From contig JAURCW010000007.1 of assembly GCA_030828265.1 (NCBI GenBank), forward strand, positions 1-15,027: DNA of 15,027 nucleotides, given 5' to 3'. The stretch is from Burkholderiales bacterium. GTDB taxonomy: Bacteria; Pseudomonadota; Gammaproteobacteria; Burkholderiales; Burkholderiaceae_A. The notes below the pieces were generated by a model, which saw only the letters and a program-made list of their open reading frames with translations, was not told where the DNA came from and did not search any database. Made by a program: the position numbers and the translations under genes. Below are positions 1-9,125 of the stretch, piece by piece (within the stretch, counting starts at the first letter, position 1; each line of letters begins with the position of its first letter).

Positions 1-221
1 AGGGGGGATGCCCGAAGCTGACCCTTAAGGCCAGAGGCGGCCCCAAGTTGAACCAGTGGGGAAAAACTAGAGGGCCCTTGCGACTCAAAGGGCAGCTGGG
101 GGGTGGACGGTGCTTCAAGAGCAGGCCCGAGTCGCTGAAGTCGGCGCCCGGTAAAAGCCTGGGCAGTTGCCTGGGCCTTCGACGCCTGTGACTTCGACGG
201 CTTAGGCTGCGGCCTGACCAC
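1..221 (-). CDS. rimM: RimM, 16S rRNA processing/30S maturation factor (partial, N-terminal part)
   Basis: RimM binds S19 and helps assemble the 30S head. Only 73 codons are present; the gene runs off the left edge. The reading frame downstream of rpsP ends with residues [18 protein letters not shown] (about 56-73). These resemble the conserved RimM start, a V-x-x-G-(x5-6)-G-(L/V)-K-G-(x)-(L/V) pattern, and rimM normally follows rpsP, so the call rests on both. No ATG or TTG lies in frame. The only start after the upstream stop codons is a GTG at 221-219, which overlaps the end of rpsP by 20 bases. This gives an extension of about 55 residues rich in Pro, Gln, Ser, Ala and Lys before the RimM domain, longer than usual. 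Product call is fairly safe; the exact start is inferred. Confidence 0.72.
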   Translation of the reverse strand, partial: MVRPQPKPSKSQASKAQATAQAFTGRRLQRLGPALEAPSTPQLPFESQGPSSFSPLVQLGAASGLKGQLRASP

Positions 222-471
222 CCGCCTGACGGCTTTGGAATGACTTAACCAGTTGTGCTACGCGGGGGCTTACCTGGGCTCCCACACCGGTCCAGTAGTC
301 AACGCGATCCATTGACAGACGTAGCTCGGGATCTGCTCCACGCGCAACGGGGTTGAAAAAGCCAAGCCGCTCAATAAAACGGCCATCGCGCCGTTTGCGG
401 GAATCGGCAGCCACAACATGGTAAAAAGGACGCTTGTGCGACCCACCACGGGCAAGACGAATAACCACCAT
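202..471 (-). CDS. rpsP: 30S ribosomal protein S16
   Basis: S16 is a small-subunit protein that binds 16S rRNA early in 30S assembly. The 89-residue product has the diagnostic N-terminus [20 protein letters not shown], then residues [21 protein letters not shown], the S16 signature. A short Gln/Ala/Gly-rich tail closes it, within the usual family range of about 80-90 residues. The ATG at 471-469 is preceded by AAGGA (481-485 on the plus strand) with a 9-base spacer. It is the first gene of the rpsP-rimM transcription unit, which normally continues to trmD and rplS outside this window. It is transcribed away from the mltB-like gene; the short divergent region holds an inverted repeat and a likely -10 box. 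Confidence 0.97.
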   Translation of the reverse strand: MVVIRLARGGSHKRPFYHVVAADSRKRRDGRFIERLGFFNPVARGADPELRLSMDRVDYWTGVGAQVSPRVAQLVKSFQSRQAGGQAAA

Positions 472-498
472 GGTTTTGAATCCTTAAAAGTAGTGAAA

Positions 499-526
499 AC
501 TTCAACTTTTCGAAAAGCCTTGAAGT
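499..526. promoter_or_regulatory. Inverted repeat in the rpsP/mltB divergent region
   Basis: A perfect 12-base palindrome, CTTTTCGAAAAG (506-517), is flanked by a second pair of arms, ACTTCAA (499-505) and TTGAAGT (520-526). The whole is a 13-base-pair interrupted dyad with only a CC bulge (518-519). Read on the minus strand it is followed by TTTTC, so it could also fold in RNA as a terminator-like hairpin ahead of rpsP. It covers the likely rpsP -10 box and transcription start, and the TTG start proposed for the mltB-like gene. Whether it acts as an operator, a leader hairpin or nothing is not known. Confidence 0.5.
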
Positions 527-1581
527 ATAACACCCAAAGGCGCGAACTTGTCTGCGCTGCCGCCTTGGGTTTAGGACTGGGGGGCTTTGCTGCAGCACCT
601 GGAAGCCTCTTGGCCTCAACAAAAGCTCCAGCCAATGATTGGGGTCCGGGCTGGATTGACCCTGAACGGCTTGAGGCGTTCTTCGACCTCATGAGGCTTC
701 GGCATGGCATGGAGGCCGACTGGCTAAATGCCCGGTTTAAACTTCTTGAGCAGCAAGACAGAGCCCTTGCGCTCATGAATCCACCGCCCGATAAGCCTCC
801 TGCCGACCGCCCCCCGCCCTCGCTTTCGCGCCGACTCGCGCTGAACCTCGATGAGCGTACGGTGCGAGAGGGTAGGCAGCTGCTTGCGAAACAGGTCTTG
901 TTCTTAGAACGGGCCGAGGATCTTTATGGCGTGCCTCCCGAGGTGGTGGTGGGCATTTTAGGTGTGGAGACACGCTACGGGCGCATTACCGGAAGCTTTC
1001 GCGTTCTGGACACTCTGGCAAGCCTCGGCTTTCAAGGCGAGCGGCGCAGAGACTTCTTCTTAAAGGAGCTTGAGGCCCTGCTGGTGATGGGCCGCCGGGG
1101 TGATATTGACCTTTTTAAATCCGAAGGGTCGTTTGCAGGTGCGCTTGGCATTCCTCAGTTTATGCCCTCAAGCTGGCAGGCCTTGGGAGTGGACTTTGAC
1201 CAGGATGGACGTATTGATCTTATTAACAGCATGGCCGATGCCATGGGCTCGGTGGCCAATTTCCTGAAGTCCCATGGCTGGAAGCGCGGCCTTCCAAGCT
1301 TCACGCCGCTTAAACTTCGCTCGCGTGACAACCCCGCAGACTTTCTTGTGACACGACTGAGTGCTGAACATCGGCTTGGTGATATTGAGCGAGCCCTTCC
1401 TATTCCGAAAGGCTGGCGCAGTCTTTCGCAAGACCTACCCGCAAGTATTATTCGGCTGCCCGAGCCTAATTCAGCGCCCGTATATTGGCTGGTAAGTGAA
1501 AACTTTTTTGCGGTAACCCACTACAACCGAAGCTATCTGTATGCGGCCTCGGTACTTAGCCTTGCCAATGCCATTCGTTAA
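520..1581 (+). CDS. Exported lytic murein transglycosylase, MltB type
   Basis: Family members cleave the MurNAc-GlcNAc bond of peptidoglycan, forming 1,6-anhydro ends, in the periplasm. With a TTG start at 520 the product has 353 residues. N-terminal residues KYNTQRRELVCAAALGL followed by a Gly/Ala stretch look like a twin-arginine-type signal peptide; there is no lipobox, unlike E. coli MltB. The catalytic Glu is expected in GVETRYGRITGSFRVLD (Glu at about residue 150). Further on come GSFAGALGIPQFMPSSW, the family's substrate-binding stretch, and DFDQDGRIDL, an EF-hand-like calcium loop as in MltB/Slt35. A GTG at 493 (362 residues) is an alternative start. An ATG at 418 lies inside antisense rpsP and is unlikely. 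No good ribosome binding site supports any of these. The stop overlaps the convergent NUDIX stop. Confidence 0.88.
   Translation: MKYNTQRRELVCAAALGLGLGGFAAAPGSLLASTKAPANDWGPGWIDPERLEAFFDLMRLRHGMEADWLNARFKLLEQQDRALALMNPPPDKPPADRPPPSLSRRLALNLDERTVREGRQLLAKQVLFLERAEDLYGVPPEVVVGILGVETRYGRITGSFRVLDTLASLGFQGERRRDFFLKELEALLVMGRRGDIDLFKSEGSFAGALGIPQFMPSSWQALGVDFDQDGRIDLINSMADAMGSVANFLKSHGWKRGLPSFTPLKLRSRDNPADFLVTRLSAEHRLGDIERALPIPKGWRSLSQDLPASIIRLPEPNSAPVYWLVSENFFAVTHYNRSYLYAASVLSLANAIR
524..529 (-). promoter_or_regulatory. Candidate -10 box for rpsP-rimM
   Basis: Read on the minus strand this is TATACT, one mismatch from the sigma-70 consensus TATAAT. It would start transcription roughly 45 bases before the rpsP ATG. 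The -35 element is weak: CAGACA with a 19-base spacer is the best I see. The box lies partly inside the inverted repeat at 499-526. The overlapping plus-strand hexamer TATAAC (526-531) also resembles a -10 box, so the site could in principle fire both ways. Prediction only. Confidence 0.4.
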
Positions 1582-2498
1582 GGGCTGGCGCAGGCGGCCT
1601 CGTGGTTAAACTCCCCGCGCTGCCATAAAGAGAAAATCTCCTCTGGCTTCACGGCCCGGAAAGCCATCACCTCGCCGTCGTTGGCCGAGGGCTGCCAAGC
1701 ATTGGGAATCGTAATTTCAAAACGCCAGACCCTTTCGTGATGCAGGCAAGGTTCTGGCCATGGGGCCTTCGAACCGGGCGGCATGGGCGGGGCAACAAGG
1801 CGAGCAATTCGCATGCATGGGGCTGCTGCCCTTTGAATCTGTTTATGCCACGGGTTTGTCAGGCCAGCCTCTTCAAAGGACTCACGTTGAACAGCCCCCT
1901 CAGGCAGCTCGCCTGCCGATAAACCACCCGCAACAGCCGCATCCCACAGGCCCGGATCAATCGCCTTGGTCATTGCCCTTTGGGCAATCCAAAGGCTGCC
2001 GTCCTCACGCCTGATATTTAGCTGAACGGACTCCGACAAAAGTCCCAACCAGCGGAAAAGCGACCGCTCAAGCTGCAGATCGGGCAAGGGTTTTAGGCCC
2101 GCGCGATCAATGACTGCAAAATTTTCGTGGCGCCAGCCATGGGGGCCTAGGAGATCCGCAAGCCCCTGCTCAAAACGTTGGAGTCGCTGCCGATCAACGA
2201 AAAGGCCTGGCCCAAGGCCTTGCCACTGAAAAGGTTCCTGCAGGAAAAGTGCTTGATGCCTTGTGCCGGAGGGGCACTTTGACAAGAGGGCTTCCATAAG
2301 ACCCTTTGGCATCCAGCCCAAGGGAGCTTGCTGAGTGGCCTGGGGTGACTGAAAAGACCAGGGCTGAAGGCCCGCGCGCAATAAATCGCCCACCGAAGGA
2401 ACAGGCCTATCGCAATAGCAGGGTGATGGCAGACACTCTTCAGGCGACAATAGTGGCCAGCAATCTTGCCACTCCTTTGTTGCCTCTAGGTTTCTCAT
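1578..2498 (-). CDS. NUDIX hydrolase, DUF4743/Tnr3-like
   Basis: The product has 306 residues. A NUDIX box is clear at about residues 191-213: GGLSAGE, seven residues, then RESFEEAGL, fitting G-x5-E-x7-RE-x2-EE-x-G, with Ser where a hydrophobic residue is usual. It binds divalent metal for pyrophosphate hydrolysis. The long N-terminal region (1-160) before the box and the sequence TKAIDPGLWDAAVAGGL match the DUF4743 NUDIX group. Studied members of that group (yeast YJR142W, the Tnr3 NUDIX part) hydrolyse damaged thiamine diphosphate analogues; that substrate is inferred here, not shown. The ATG at 2498 was chosen over an upstream in-frame ATG at 2735 because it has GAGG (2507-2510) eight bases away, gives the usual family length and avoids running antisense through the nuclease gene. 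It converges on the transglycosylase gene with overlapping stops. Confidence 0.85.
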   Translation of the reverse strand: MRNLEATKEWQDCWPLLSPEECLPSPCYCDRPVPSVGDLLRAGLQPWSFQSPQATQQAPLGWMPKGLMEALLSKCPSGTRHQALFLQEPFQWQGLGPGLFVDRQRLQRFEQGLADLLGPHGWRHENFAVIDRAGLKPLPDLQLERSLFRWLGLLSESVQLNIRREDGSLWIAQRAMTKAIDPGLWDAAVAGGLSAGELPEGAVQRESFEEAGLTNPWHKQIQRAAAPCMRIARLVAPPMPPGSKAPWPEPCLHHERVWRFEITIPNAWQPSANDGEVMAFRAVKPEEIFSLWQRGEFNHEAACASP

Positions 2499-3135
2499 GC
2501 ACTCTGCCTCGTTCAGTCGTTCGTATTTTTCCTGCAGGCTTATCGCAGGCTTTGGTCTTATCTTGCTTGGCACGCTAAGTCTTGGGCCAAAGGCGCTTGG
2601 CTTTAACGATACCGGGTTCGAAGCGACTGCAGCCTTCTCAGCCCTGAAAGTCAAGGCGGAGTCGCCGCAGAGCCAGCCATCGCAGGCTGACCGGCCCATT
2701 GAACTTGTTCGTATTTTTGACGGTGATTCCGCCATTGTTCGCTACGAGGGCGAGACCCTTCATGTTCGGATTGTGGGTATTGACGCCCCCGAGAAAGGCC
2801 AGCCTCATGCCAACGAGAGTCGCGACCAGTTTGTGGCTTTATTAAGGACGCCCACAGCGCGCATTGAAATTTTAAAAAGGGATGTCTTTCGGCGATGGCT
2901 TGTTCGCGTAGAGGTCAATGGCGAAGACCTTGGTGAAAAAATGCTTCGACAGGGTAATGCCTGGTTCTTTCGACGCTATCAGTCAGACCTCAGCCCCGAC
3001 ATGCGTCGCCGCTACGACCGCGCCGAACGAGAGGCCCAGGCTAAAAAACTTGGCCTGTGGCAAGAAAATGACCCCGTCGCCCCATGGGACTTTCGCGCAC
3101 GCAAGCGCAAGCCTAAAGACTCGGCGGGGTCATGA
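2497..3135 (+). CDS. Exported thermonuclease-like protein (SNase/TNase fold)
   Basis: The product is 212 residues. Residues about 14-30 are hydrophobic after a short basic N-terminus, with a plausible signal-peptidase site near residue 35, so export is likely. The staphylococcal nuclease fold follows from about residue 66. RIFDGDSAIV supplies the metal-binding Asp (about 77). HVRIVGIDAPEKGQP supplies Arg 91, Asp 96 and Glu 99, the equivalents of Arg35, Asp40 and Glu43. DVFRRWLVRV supplies the second catalytic Arg (132 or 133). The conserved late helices (EKMLRQGNAWFF and AEREAQAKKLGLWQEN) are intact. It is expected to hydrolyse DNA and RNA with calcium, outside the cytoplasm. Its ATG overlaps the ATG of the divergent NUDIX gene; the only visible ribosome binding signal is a weak TAGG. 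It converges with rlmB, 7 bases apart. Confidence 0.9.
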   Translation: MHSASFSRSYFSCRLIAGFGLILLGTLSLGPKALGFNDTGFEATAAFSALKVKAESPQSQPSQADRPIELVRIFDGDSAIVRYEGETLHVRIVGIDAPEKGQPHANESRDQFVALLRTPTARIEILKRDVFRRWLVRVEVNGEDLGEKMLRQGNAWFFRRYQSDLSPDMRRRYDRAEREAQAKKLGLWQENDPVAPWDFRARKRKPKDSAGS

Positions 3136-3142
3136 CTAGGCC

Positions 3143-3162
3143 TTAACCCGCATTAACCCGCT
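3143..3162. repeat. Tandem 10-bp repeat at the 3' end of rlmB
   Basis: TTAACCCGCA (3143-3152) is followed directly by TTAACCCGCT (3153-3162), nine of ten bases identical. On the coding strand it spells the last codons and the stop of rlmB. Because 10 is not a multiple of three, the second copy changes the C-terminal residues. Removing one copy would give a product with a slightly different end, stopping at a TAG in 3136-3138. A small slippage duplication is the simplest explanation. Confidence 0.5.
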
Positions 3163-3901
3163 TTACCTGCCTCTGCCGTAGCGTTTCATAGCAGGCCACA
3201 CCGCAGGCCACCGAGACATTCAGGCTCGAAACGCTTCCCATCATGGGTAGGCTCACCAAAGCGTCGGCCTGTTCTCGAACCAGGCGTCGAATGCCTTTGT
3301 CCTCAGATCCGAAGATAAGCAGGTGCGGCTGGTCGGCAAGGTTCTGGTCGTAAAAGGAGTGACCTGCCTCGTCGGCAAAGGCCAGTGCCCAGTAACCTTT
3401 GTCTTGGGCCTGCTCGATGGCACGAACCAGGTTGGTCACCTGCATGTAAGGAAGCGTCTCGCTAGCGCCAGCCGAAACTCGTACAGCAACCTCGTTTAAA
3501 GGTGCGCTGTGATCTTTGGGGGCAACTACGGCTCGGGCGCCCGAGGCTTCCGCGGTTCGTAATACGGCGCCTAGATTGTGAGGGTCGGTGACACCATCAA
3601 GAAAAACCATAAAGCCTTGGCCATCGAGCAAGTCGTCGTATCGAAGACTTGGCTCACGGTAGTCAGCAAGGGCAAGCACACCCTGATGGCGCTGCCCCTT
3701 GGCAAGCCGGTCCAACTGCCTACCCGACTCGAGGCTTACCGAGCAACCGGCAGCCTGCAGTTCGACAGTCAGTGCTTTAAGCCTTGCATCCTGTCGGTCG
3801 CGGTCAATTAGCACGCTTTGAATGCTTGAGGCCTCAGTTCTGAGCCTGGCACGTACCGCATGAAAACCCAGCAAAACCTGCTGGCTAAAAGAAGACGCCA
3901 T
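3143..3901 (-). CDS. rlmB: 23S rRNA (guanosine-2251-2'-O)-methyltransferase
   Basis: RlmB methylates the ribose of G2251 in the peptidyl-transferase P loop of 23S rRNA, using S-adenosylmethionine. The 252-residue product has the three SpoU/TrmH (SPOUT knot) motifs: DPHNLGAVLRTAEASGA (106-122, with the catalytic-site Asn and Arg), GSEDKGIRRLV (198-208) and MGSVSSLNVSVACGV (221-235). An N-terminal substrate-binding domain covers about 1-80 and begins LGFHAVRARL. Length is typical. The ATG at 3901 lies 13 bases past the rnr stop, and AAGG (3913-3916) overlaps that stop codon, so the two genes are probably cotranscribed and translationally coupled. This rnr-rlmB order is common in gamma- and betaproteobacteria. 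Confidence 0.96.
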   Translation of the reverse strand: MASSFSQQVLLGFHAVRARLRTEASSIQSVLIDRDRQDARLKALTVELQAAGCSVSLESGRQLDRLAKGQRHQGVLALADYREPSLRYDDLLDGQGFMVFLDGVTDPHNLGAVLRTAEASGARAVVAPKDHSAPLNEVAVRVSAGASETLPYMQVTNLVRAIEQAQDKGYWALAFADEAGHSFYDQNLADQPHLLIFGSEDKGIRRLVREQADALVSLPMMGSVSSLNVSVACGVACYETLRQRQVKRVNAG

Positions 3902-3914
3902 GAAAAAGACCGCC

Positions 3915-6320
3915 TTAGTCGCTGCGCCGTCGCTTACGAGCGGCCCTGCCCTGTCCCGCCTTGGCTGCGACCTTTATGCCCTTGGCAGCCTTTGCTGCCT
4001 TAGGCTTGGACTTGCTTGACTTTCCACCCTTACCGCCCTTTGCCATGGCTGGAGCGCTGCTCTTTGACAAGGGCGCCGGCTTTGCTGATCGCAGGCCACC
4101 TCCCCTTCCAACAGGATCACCAACAAGCTCGGGCCAGGCCGGCTCATCAGCAACAGGCCACGGCCCGCCCTCAATCTCGGCAAGGTCGTCAACCGCTGGG
4201 GCATCCCACTCAGCGCCGTCTCGACTTGGCTGGGACTGCTTGCGTACCGAACGCACGACCGATGGTACAAGTCGAAACTCGATGCGCCTGCCATCAAGAT
4301 CAACGCGAGAGACCAGTACCGAGACGGGGTCGTAGAGCCGAAAACGTACGCCTGTTCGCTCACCACGAAGCTCATGCAGAACCTCGTTGTACTGGAAGTA
4401 CTCGGCACCCAGCTCTGAGACATGCACGAGCCCCTCCACATAGAGGGAGTCAAGCGTGATGAAAAGGCCAAAGCTTGTAACACCCGTGACTGTTCCACGA
4501 AACTGCTCGCCCACACGACTGCGCATGAACTGGCACTTAAGCCAGGCCTCCACATCGCGAGAGGCTTCGTCGGCCCGGCGCTCGGCGGCCGAGCAATGAT
4601 CGCCCACACGTCGCCACCAGTCGAGTCGATCTGCGTCGAGCTTCGGCGGCTGGCCAGAACTATCCGCCGCCGCCTCGGGGCTTAAGAGCAGGTCGTCTCC
4701 GCCAAAGCTGGGAAGGTAGTTCTTAGAGGCCAAGGCAGCTTTAATGACTCGGTGAGTAAGTAAATCGGGGTAACGCCGAATGGGCGAGGTAAAGTGGGTA
4801 TAAGCCTCGTAGGCAAGGCCAAAATGACCTGCATTATCTGGGCTGTAAATGGCCTGCTGCATGGAGCGAAGCAATAAGGTCTGCAAGAGGCGTGCATCGG
4901 GTCGTGCAAGAAGTTTCTTCGAGAGCTCCGCATAGTCAGCCGGCTGCGGATCGTCTCCACCCGAAAGACTTAAACCCTGAAGCTTTAAAAAGTCCCGCAG
5001 TGACTTCAGGCGCTCGGGCGTGGGACCCTCGTGAACCCGATAAAGCCCATGACGTTTCATACGCCTTAAGAAGTCGGCCGCACTGGTATTGGCAGCAAGC
5101 ATGCACTCTTCAATAAGTCTGTGGGCATTGTTGCGCACGCGAGGCAGGATTTTTTCAATCCGGCCATCAGTGCCAACCTGCATAAAGGTTTCAACGGTCT
5201 CAAGCTCAATGGCCCCGCGCTCTGAACGGGCGCCTGCCAGCGTCTCGTAGACACGCACGAGGTTCATAAGGGCCGCATGCAAGGGCCCAAGCCTCGTGGC
5301 CTCAATACCTTGGGGGTCGGCCATGGCCGACCAGGCCTGGTCGTAGGTGAGCCTTGCCGCCGAAACAATTACCGCCTCATAGAACTGATAGGCCGTGACC
5401 TTGCCTGCCGCCGAGACCACCATGTCGCAGATCAGAACCAGCCGCTCCACGTTGGGATTCAGCGAGCAAAGCCCATTGGAGAGTTTCTCGGGCAGCATAG
5501 GAATGACCCTACGCGGGAAGTAGACCGAGGTCGCGCGCTCGTAGGCGTCGCGATCGAGCGCATCGCCTGACTTCACGTAATGCCCCACGTCGGCAATGGC
5601 TACCAACAGGCGTGTCGAAGAACGACGCGTCGTGCCTGCGGGCTCGGCATAAACCGCATCATCAAAGTCGCGGGCATCTTCGCCATCGATGGTCATGAAG
5701 GGAAGGTCACGAAGATCGACCCGCCCTTTTAGATCGGCTCGGCGAATCTGCTCAGGAAGTTGCTCCGCGAGTGAGAGGGCCTCGGCCGTAAACTGCGAAG
5801 GCACATCGAACTTTCGAACCGCAATTTCGACCTCCATGCCAGGGTCATCCACACCCCCGAGAATTTCAACCACCCGACCAATGGGTGGCGTGTAGCGCGT
5901 AGGTGGGTCGAGAATTTCCACCACCACCACCTGCCCAGGCTGGGCGCCTGCGACCTCCCCCGCATCAATCACCACGTCATGCTTGATGCGCTGATCTTCA
6001 GGGATGACGAGGGTCATACCCCGCTCATGAACCAGCCTGCCCACCAGCCGACTCACTGCGTGCTCAAGCACCTCTTCAATCACGGCCTCGGGCCGACCGC
6101 GACGATCGGTGCCCGAGAGCCTGGCCGAGACGCGATCGCCATGCATAGCCTTAAGCATTTCGCGGGGCGAAACAAAAACGTCGTCGCCACCCTGGTCGGG
6201 CCTTAGAAATCCGAAGCCGTCGCGATGACCAATGAGTTTGCCTGTGAAGACAGGGTTTCGCTCCTCGGACTTTTCCCGTCCGGACGATTTGTGGCGGGGG
6301 CCTGTTGCGTGTTTTGACAA
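3915..6320 (-). CDS. rnr: Ribonuclease R, 3'-5' exoribonuclease
   Basis: RNase R degrades structured RNA processively from the 3' end and takes part in mRNA, rRNA and tmRNA-linked decay. The product has 801 residues. An OB-fold cold-shock domain begins near residue 25 (GKLIGHRDGFGFLRPD). The RNB catalytic core carries TIDGEDARDFDDAV at about 210-223, with four metal-binding Asp (212, 218, 220, 221). A C-terminal S1 domain includes GTVTGVTSFGLFITLDSLYV. The last 55 or so residues are a Lys/Ala/Gly/Ser-rich basic tail, as in many RNase R proteins. The start is TTG at 6320-6318. No ATG or GTG lies in frame between the upstream stop and the first domain; GGGA about 10 bases upstream is a modest ribosome binding site. 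First gene of rnr-rlmB. Confidence 0.95.
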   Translation of the reverse strand: MSKHATGPRHKSSGREKSEERNPVFTGKLIGHRDGFGFLRPDQGGDDVFVSPREMLKAMHGDRVSARLSGTDRRGRPEAVIEEVLEHAVSRLVGRLVHERGMTLVIPEDQRIKHDVVIDAGEVAGAQPGQVVVVEILDPPTRYTPPIGRVVEILGGVDDPGMEVEIAVRKFDVPSQFTAEALSLAEQLPEQIRRADLKGRVDLRDLPFMTIDGEDARDFDDAVYAEPAGTTRRSSTRLLVAIADVGHYVKSGDALDRDAYERATSVYFPRRVIPMLPEKLSNGLCSLNPNVERLVLICDMVVSAAGKVTAYQFYEAVIVSAARLTYDQAWSAMADPQGIEATRLGPLHAALMNLVRVYETLAGARSERGAIELETVETFMQVGTDGRIEKILPRVRNNAHRLIEECMLAANTSAADFLRRMKRHGLYRVHEGPTPERLKSLRDFLKLQGLSLSGGDDPQPADYAELSKKLLARPDARLLQTLLLRSMQQAIYSPDNAGHFGLAYEAYTHFTSPIRRYPDLLTHRVIKAALASKNYLPSFGGDDLLLSPEAAADSSGQPPKLDADRLDWWRRVGDHCSAAERRADEASRDVEAWLKCQFMRSRVGEQFRGTVTGVTSFGLFITLDSLYVEGLVHVSELGAEYFQYNEVLHELRGERTGVRFRLYDPVSVLVSRVDLDGRRIEFRLVPSVVRSVRKQSQPSRDGAEWDAPAVDDLAEIEGGPWPVADEPAWPELVGDPVGRGGGLRSAKPAPLSKSSAPAMAKGGKGGKSSKSKPKAAKAAKGIKVAAKAGQGRAARKRRRSD

Positions 6321-6341
6321 ATCTGAGAATCCCGATAAAGT
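6314..6341 (+). promoter_or_regulatory. Candidate sigma-70 promoter for tRNA-Leu
   Basis: A perfect -35 box TTGACA (6314-6319) is separated by 16 bases from TAAAGT (6336-6341), a four-of-six match to TATAAT. Transcription would start near 6348 and give a leader of about 80 bases before the tRNA. The -35 box covers the TTG start codon of rnr on the other strand (6318-6320), so the two divergent units share this stretch. I found no better-placed promoter nearer the tRNA. Confidence 0.45.
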
Positions 6342-6430
6342 GAAGGCCGTTGCGGGAAGGGCAGCGCGCCTAAGAAATGCAGTTGGTCTCTATTGTGCGC
6401 CATTCATCACCATCCTTCCTCAGCAGCAAA

Positions 6431-6517
6431 GCCCAGATGGCGGAATTGGTAGACGCACTAGGTTCAGGTCCTAGCGGTGGCAACACTGTGGAGGTTCGAG
6501 TCCTCTTCTGGGCACCA
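6431..6517 (+). tRNA. tRNA-Leu, anticodon CAG
   Basis: The 87-base gene folds as a class II tRNA. The acceptor arms are GCCCAGA (6431-6437) and TCTGGGC, followed by discriminator A and an encoded CCA (6515-6517). The D arm reads TGGCGGAATTGGTAGACGC, typical of leucine tRNAs. The anticodon stem CTAGG/CCTAG holds loop TTCAGGT, giving anticodon CAG, which reads CTG codons. A variable arm follows, then a T arm with GAGG and CCTC around TTCGAGT. It lies on the plus strand between rnr and purA, which are both on the minus strand. No clear intrinsic terminator separates it from the converging purA end, 32 bases on. Confidence 0.97.
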
Positions 6518-6549
6518 TGGCAAATCAATGCAACGGTTTCTCTTTGATG

Positions 6550-9103
<2,554 letters not shown>

Positions 9104-9125
9104 ACGACAGGTAGCGTTGATACAG

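Noticed and set aside
418..519. Upstream extension of the transglycosylase to an ATG at 418.
   Set aside because: It lies antisense within rpsP, adds residues unlike any signal peptide, and would bury the RR-containing signal sequence 40 residues in.
2499..2735. Upstream extension of the NUDIX protein to an ATG at 2735.
   Set aside because: The extra 79 residues are antisense to the exported nuclease; the ATG at 2498 has a ribosome binding site and gives the normal family length.
3961..4685. Several open frames opposite and alongside the 3' half of rnr.
   Set aside because: They follow the base composition of the rnr tail and S1 region, show no start signals and resemble no family.
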